Both the position numbers and the translations under genes were made by a program. DNA of 64,000 nucleotides, taken from NCBI GenBank assembly GCA_020137815.1, contig CM035351.1, positions 8,879,100 through 8,943,099 of the forward strand, given 5' to 3'. The notes below the pieces were generated by a model. The model searched no databases, had not been told where the DNA came from, and saw nothing but the letters and a program-made list of their open reading frames with translations. The DNA comes from Hormiphora californensis (taxonomy: Eukaryota > Ctenophora > Tentaculata > Cydippida > Pleurobrachiidae). This document shows, piece after piece, positions 62,584 to 64,000 of the stretch (the first letter of the stretch is position 1; every line of letters begins with the position of its first letter).

Positions 62584-62850
62584 GACACGTGAACAATATG
62601 ATGATGGGGGTGTTTTTTAAAGTTTAACTTATTAACTGGACCGTTCTTTTAAATCTGAAGTTCTTTCAACTTTTGTGAATCGGTTGTGATATCAGTGCTC
62701 TCTCTTTCAAAACACGCTCTCACCCTCTCCAATGTCCCAGTAGATCAGTTCTCTACTCAGTCATCATATATCTCTGTTATTTGCTCTTCTGAGGGCCCTC
62801 CTGGGGTACAGTTATTTACACGCTGTAATATCACAATTCTCAACCCTCTC
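62584..62850. other. Convergent intergenic region
   Basis: Short AT-rich spacer between the RRP12 stop (plus) and the stop of the minus-strand gene; both 3' UTRs must lie here. Confidence 0.4.
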
Positions 62851-63142
62851 TCAGATTAGGGGGAGGTGTTCAGAGCAAGACGTGTTTATATAGTTCGTGA
62901 TCCAAGCACTTTTATCAATCTGTTTATTCAGTCTTGCTAGGGTGTGTTTAGCTAGTGGTTCCGGTCTGATATCAGGCATCATCGTCATCATGTCCTCCTG
63001 GACCTCTTGCGGAGGGGCGGGCGGGTGAGGGGCGGGCGGCGGGAGGGGTAGTTGAGCGGGATGGGGCGTCTGTGGTGGGCAGGGGGTGGTCAGCTTACAC
63101 ATTGTACCTTCCATGAACGTCTTATGCCACTGCCGTATGTCC
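62851..63142 (-). CDS. Last coding exon of an unrecognised minus-strand gene
   Basis: The exon begins after a good acceptor (tctatttcag) at 63142 and runs in phase 2 to a stop at 62851, about 97 residues. It reads DIRQWHKTFMEGTMCKLTTP, then a proline-rich stretch (PPPAPHPPAPPQEV), then a mixed helix MPDIRPEPLAKHTLARLNKQ and the end TSCSEHLPLI. Upstream exons lie beyond the microsatellite or the window edge. No family was recognised. Support comes from the splice acceptor and amino-acid composition. Confidence 0.5.
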
Positions 63143-63178
63143 CTGAAATAGAAAACAGTGTGAGTGAGCACTTTCCCC

Positions 63179-63195
63179 TTTTCTCTCTCTCTTTA

Positions 63196-63238
<43 letters not shown>

Positions 63239-63430
63239 AACTATCTCGCTAACTCTTTCTCTTTCTCTCTCTAACTATCTCGCTAACTCTGAGAGTCTTT
63301 CTCTTACTATCTCTCTTTCTTTCTCTAGCTTTTCCTTTTCTCTGCCTTTCGCTCACACACTTTCTCAACCTGTCTCTCTATCTCTCTCTCTTTATCTGTA
63401 ACATCTATCTATATTACTCTCTCTATTTCT
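63179..63430. repeat. CT-rich interrupted tract
   Basis: Imperfect CT/CTTT/TATCT repeats with a duplicated ctctctctaactatctcgct, in the presumed intron of the minus-strand gene. Confidence 0.85.
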
Positions 63431-63565
63431 TTTGAGAATTGAGTTAGACTGGAGCGTGCAAGTAATTATTGTTTTTTCTCTATCTCTACCTGTCTGCTTC
63501 TTTCACCTCTCTAGCACGTACGGGTTACTTTGACTCAATACTCCTACTATTAGAAAAGCGGCATC

Positions 63566-63750
<185 letters not shown>

Positions 63751-64000
63751 CGAGTTGTGTGTAGAAGTGAGAAGTGGAGTTGTACAAAAGAAAAAGACAC
63801 AATTTGATTATGTACAAACCACGACAGGTTGGGGAAAATGAGCGAAGAAACACAAACTTGCTGAGTCAAGAGTCAACACAAACAAACAAACTTAGATCAC
63901 AATTCTAAATATCACAATTCATACTGGTTTATCTCACACTACACGCTTTAGCCACTGTTTTTAATTGTCCCTAGATCGGAGAGAATTTATCACAAACAAC

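Overview
This is a nuclear genome fragment from a multicellular animal. The evidence is spliced genes with GT-AG introns (mostly 60-700 bp), a PSTAIRE-type cyclin-dependent kinase, a BAF45/PHF10-type chromatin protein, an AUTS2/FBRS-type regulator, a membrane collagen, RRP12, MOGS and GAR1. The compact introns, several intronless genes, abundant (CT)n/(GA)n microsatellites and a short transmembrane collagen suggest an invertebrate, possibly a non-bilaterian such as a sponge or cnidarian. Lineage is inference; nothing in the window fixes it.

Layout. From 1 to about 17.9 kb every recognised gene is on the minus strand: GAR1 (5' exon only), a transmembrane collagen-like protein, a FAM177 protein, CDK1/2, DDA1, MOGS, an intronless CXC-SAP-DnaJ-zinc-finger protein, and a LINE ORF1-like gene. 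From about 18.2 kb to 62.6 kb every recognised gene is on the plus strand: a LINE reverse-transcriptase C-terminal fragment, an AUTS2/FBRS-like gene spread over 14 kb of microsatellite-rich introns, two unrecognised small or coiled-coil genes flanking an AlkB-type dioxygenase, a tandem array of four paralogous zinc-finger/RGG/Gly-Tyr-rich genes (38.4-49.5 kb), a PHF10-like gene, a pyrimidine 5'-nucleotidase (NT5C3) and RRP12. A minus-strand terminal exon of an unknown gene lies at the right edge.

Repeats are plentiful: a hAT-like element with an 8-bp target duplication and a 63-bp internal satellite (1.2-2.4 kb), a 0.38-kb foldback (5.2-5.6 kb), two pogo-like MITEs (9.8 and 22.0 kb), a ~47-bp degenerate satellite that looks poorly polished (24.3-25.7 kb), a C-rich minisatellite (29.0-29.3 kb) and a ~155-bp satellite inside an RRP12 intron (55.3-56.9 kb).

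The genes do not form one pathway. Themes are ribosome/RNA biogenesis (GAR1, RRP12), chromatin and ubiquitin regulation (PHF10-like, AUTS2-like, DDA1), the cell cycle (CDK) and ER glycan processing (MOGS). A striking technical pattern is that at least seven otherwise well conserved genes are broken by single extra bases in short homopolymers. Every break can be repaired by removing bases, which points to residual insertion errors in the assembly, or less likely to +1 frameshifting. The most novel-looking biology is the four-gene zinc-finger/RGG array and the CXC-SAP-DnaJ protein.
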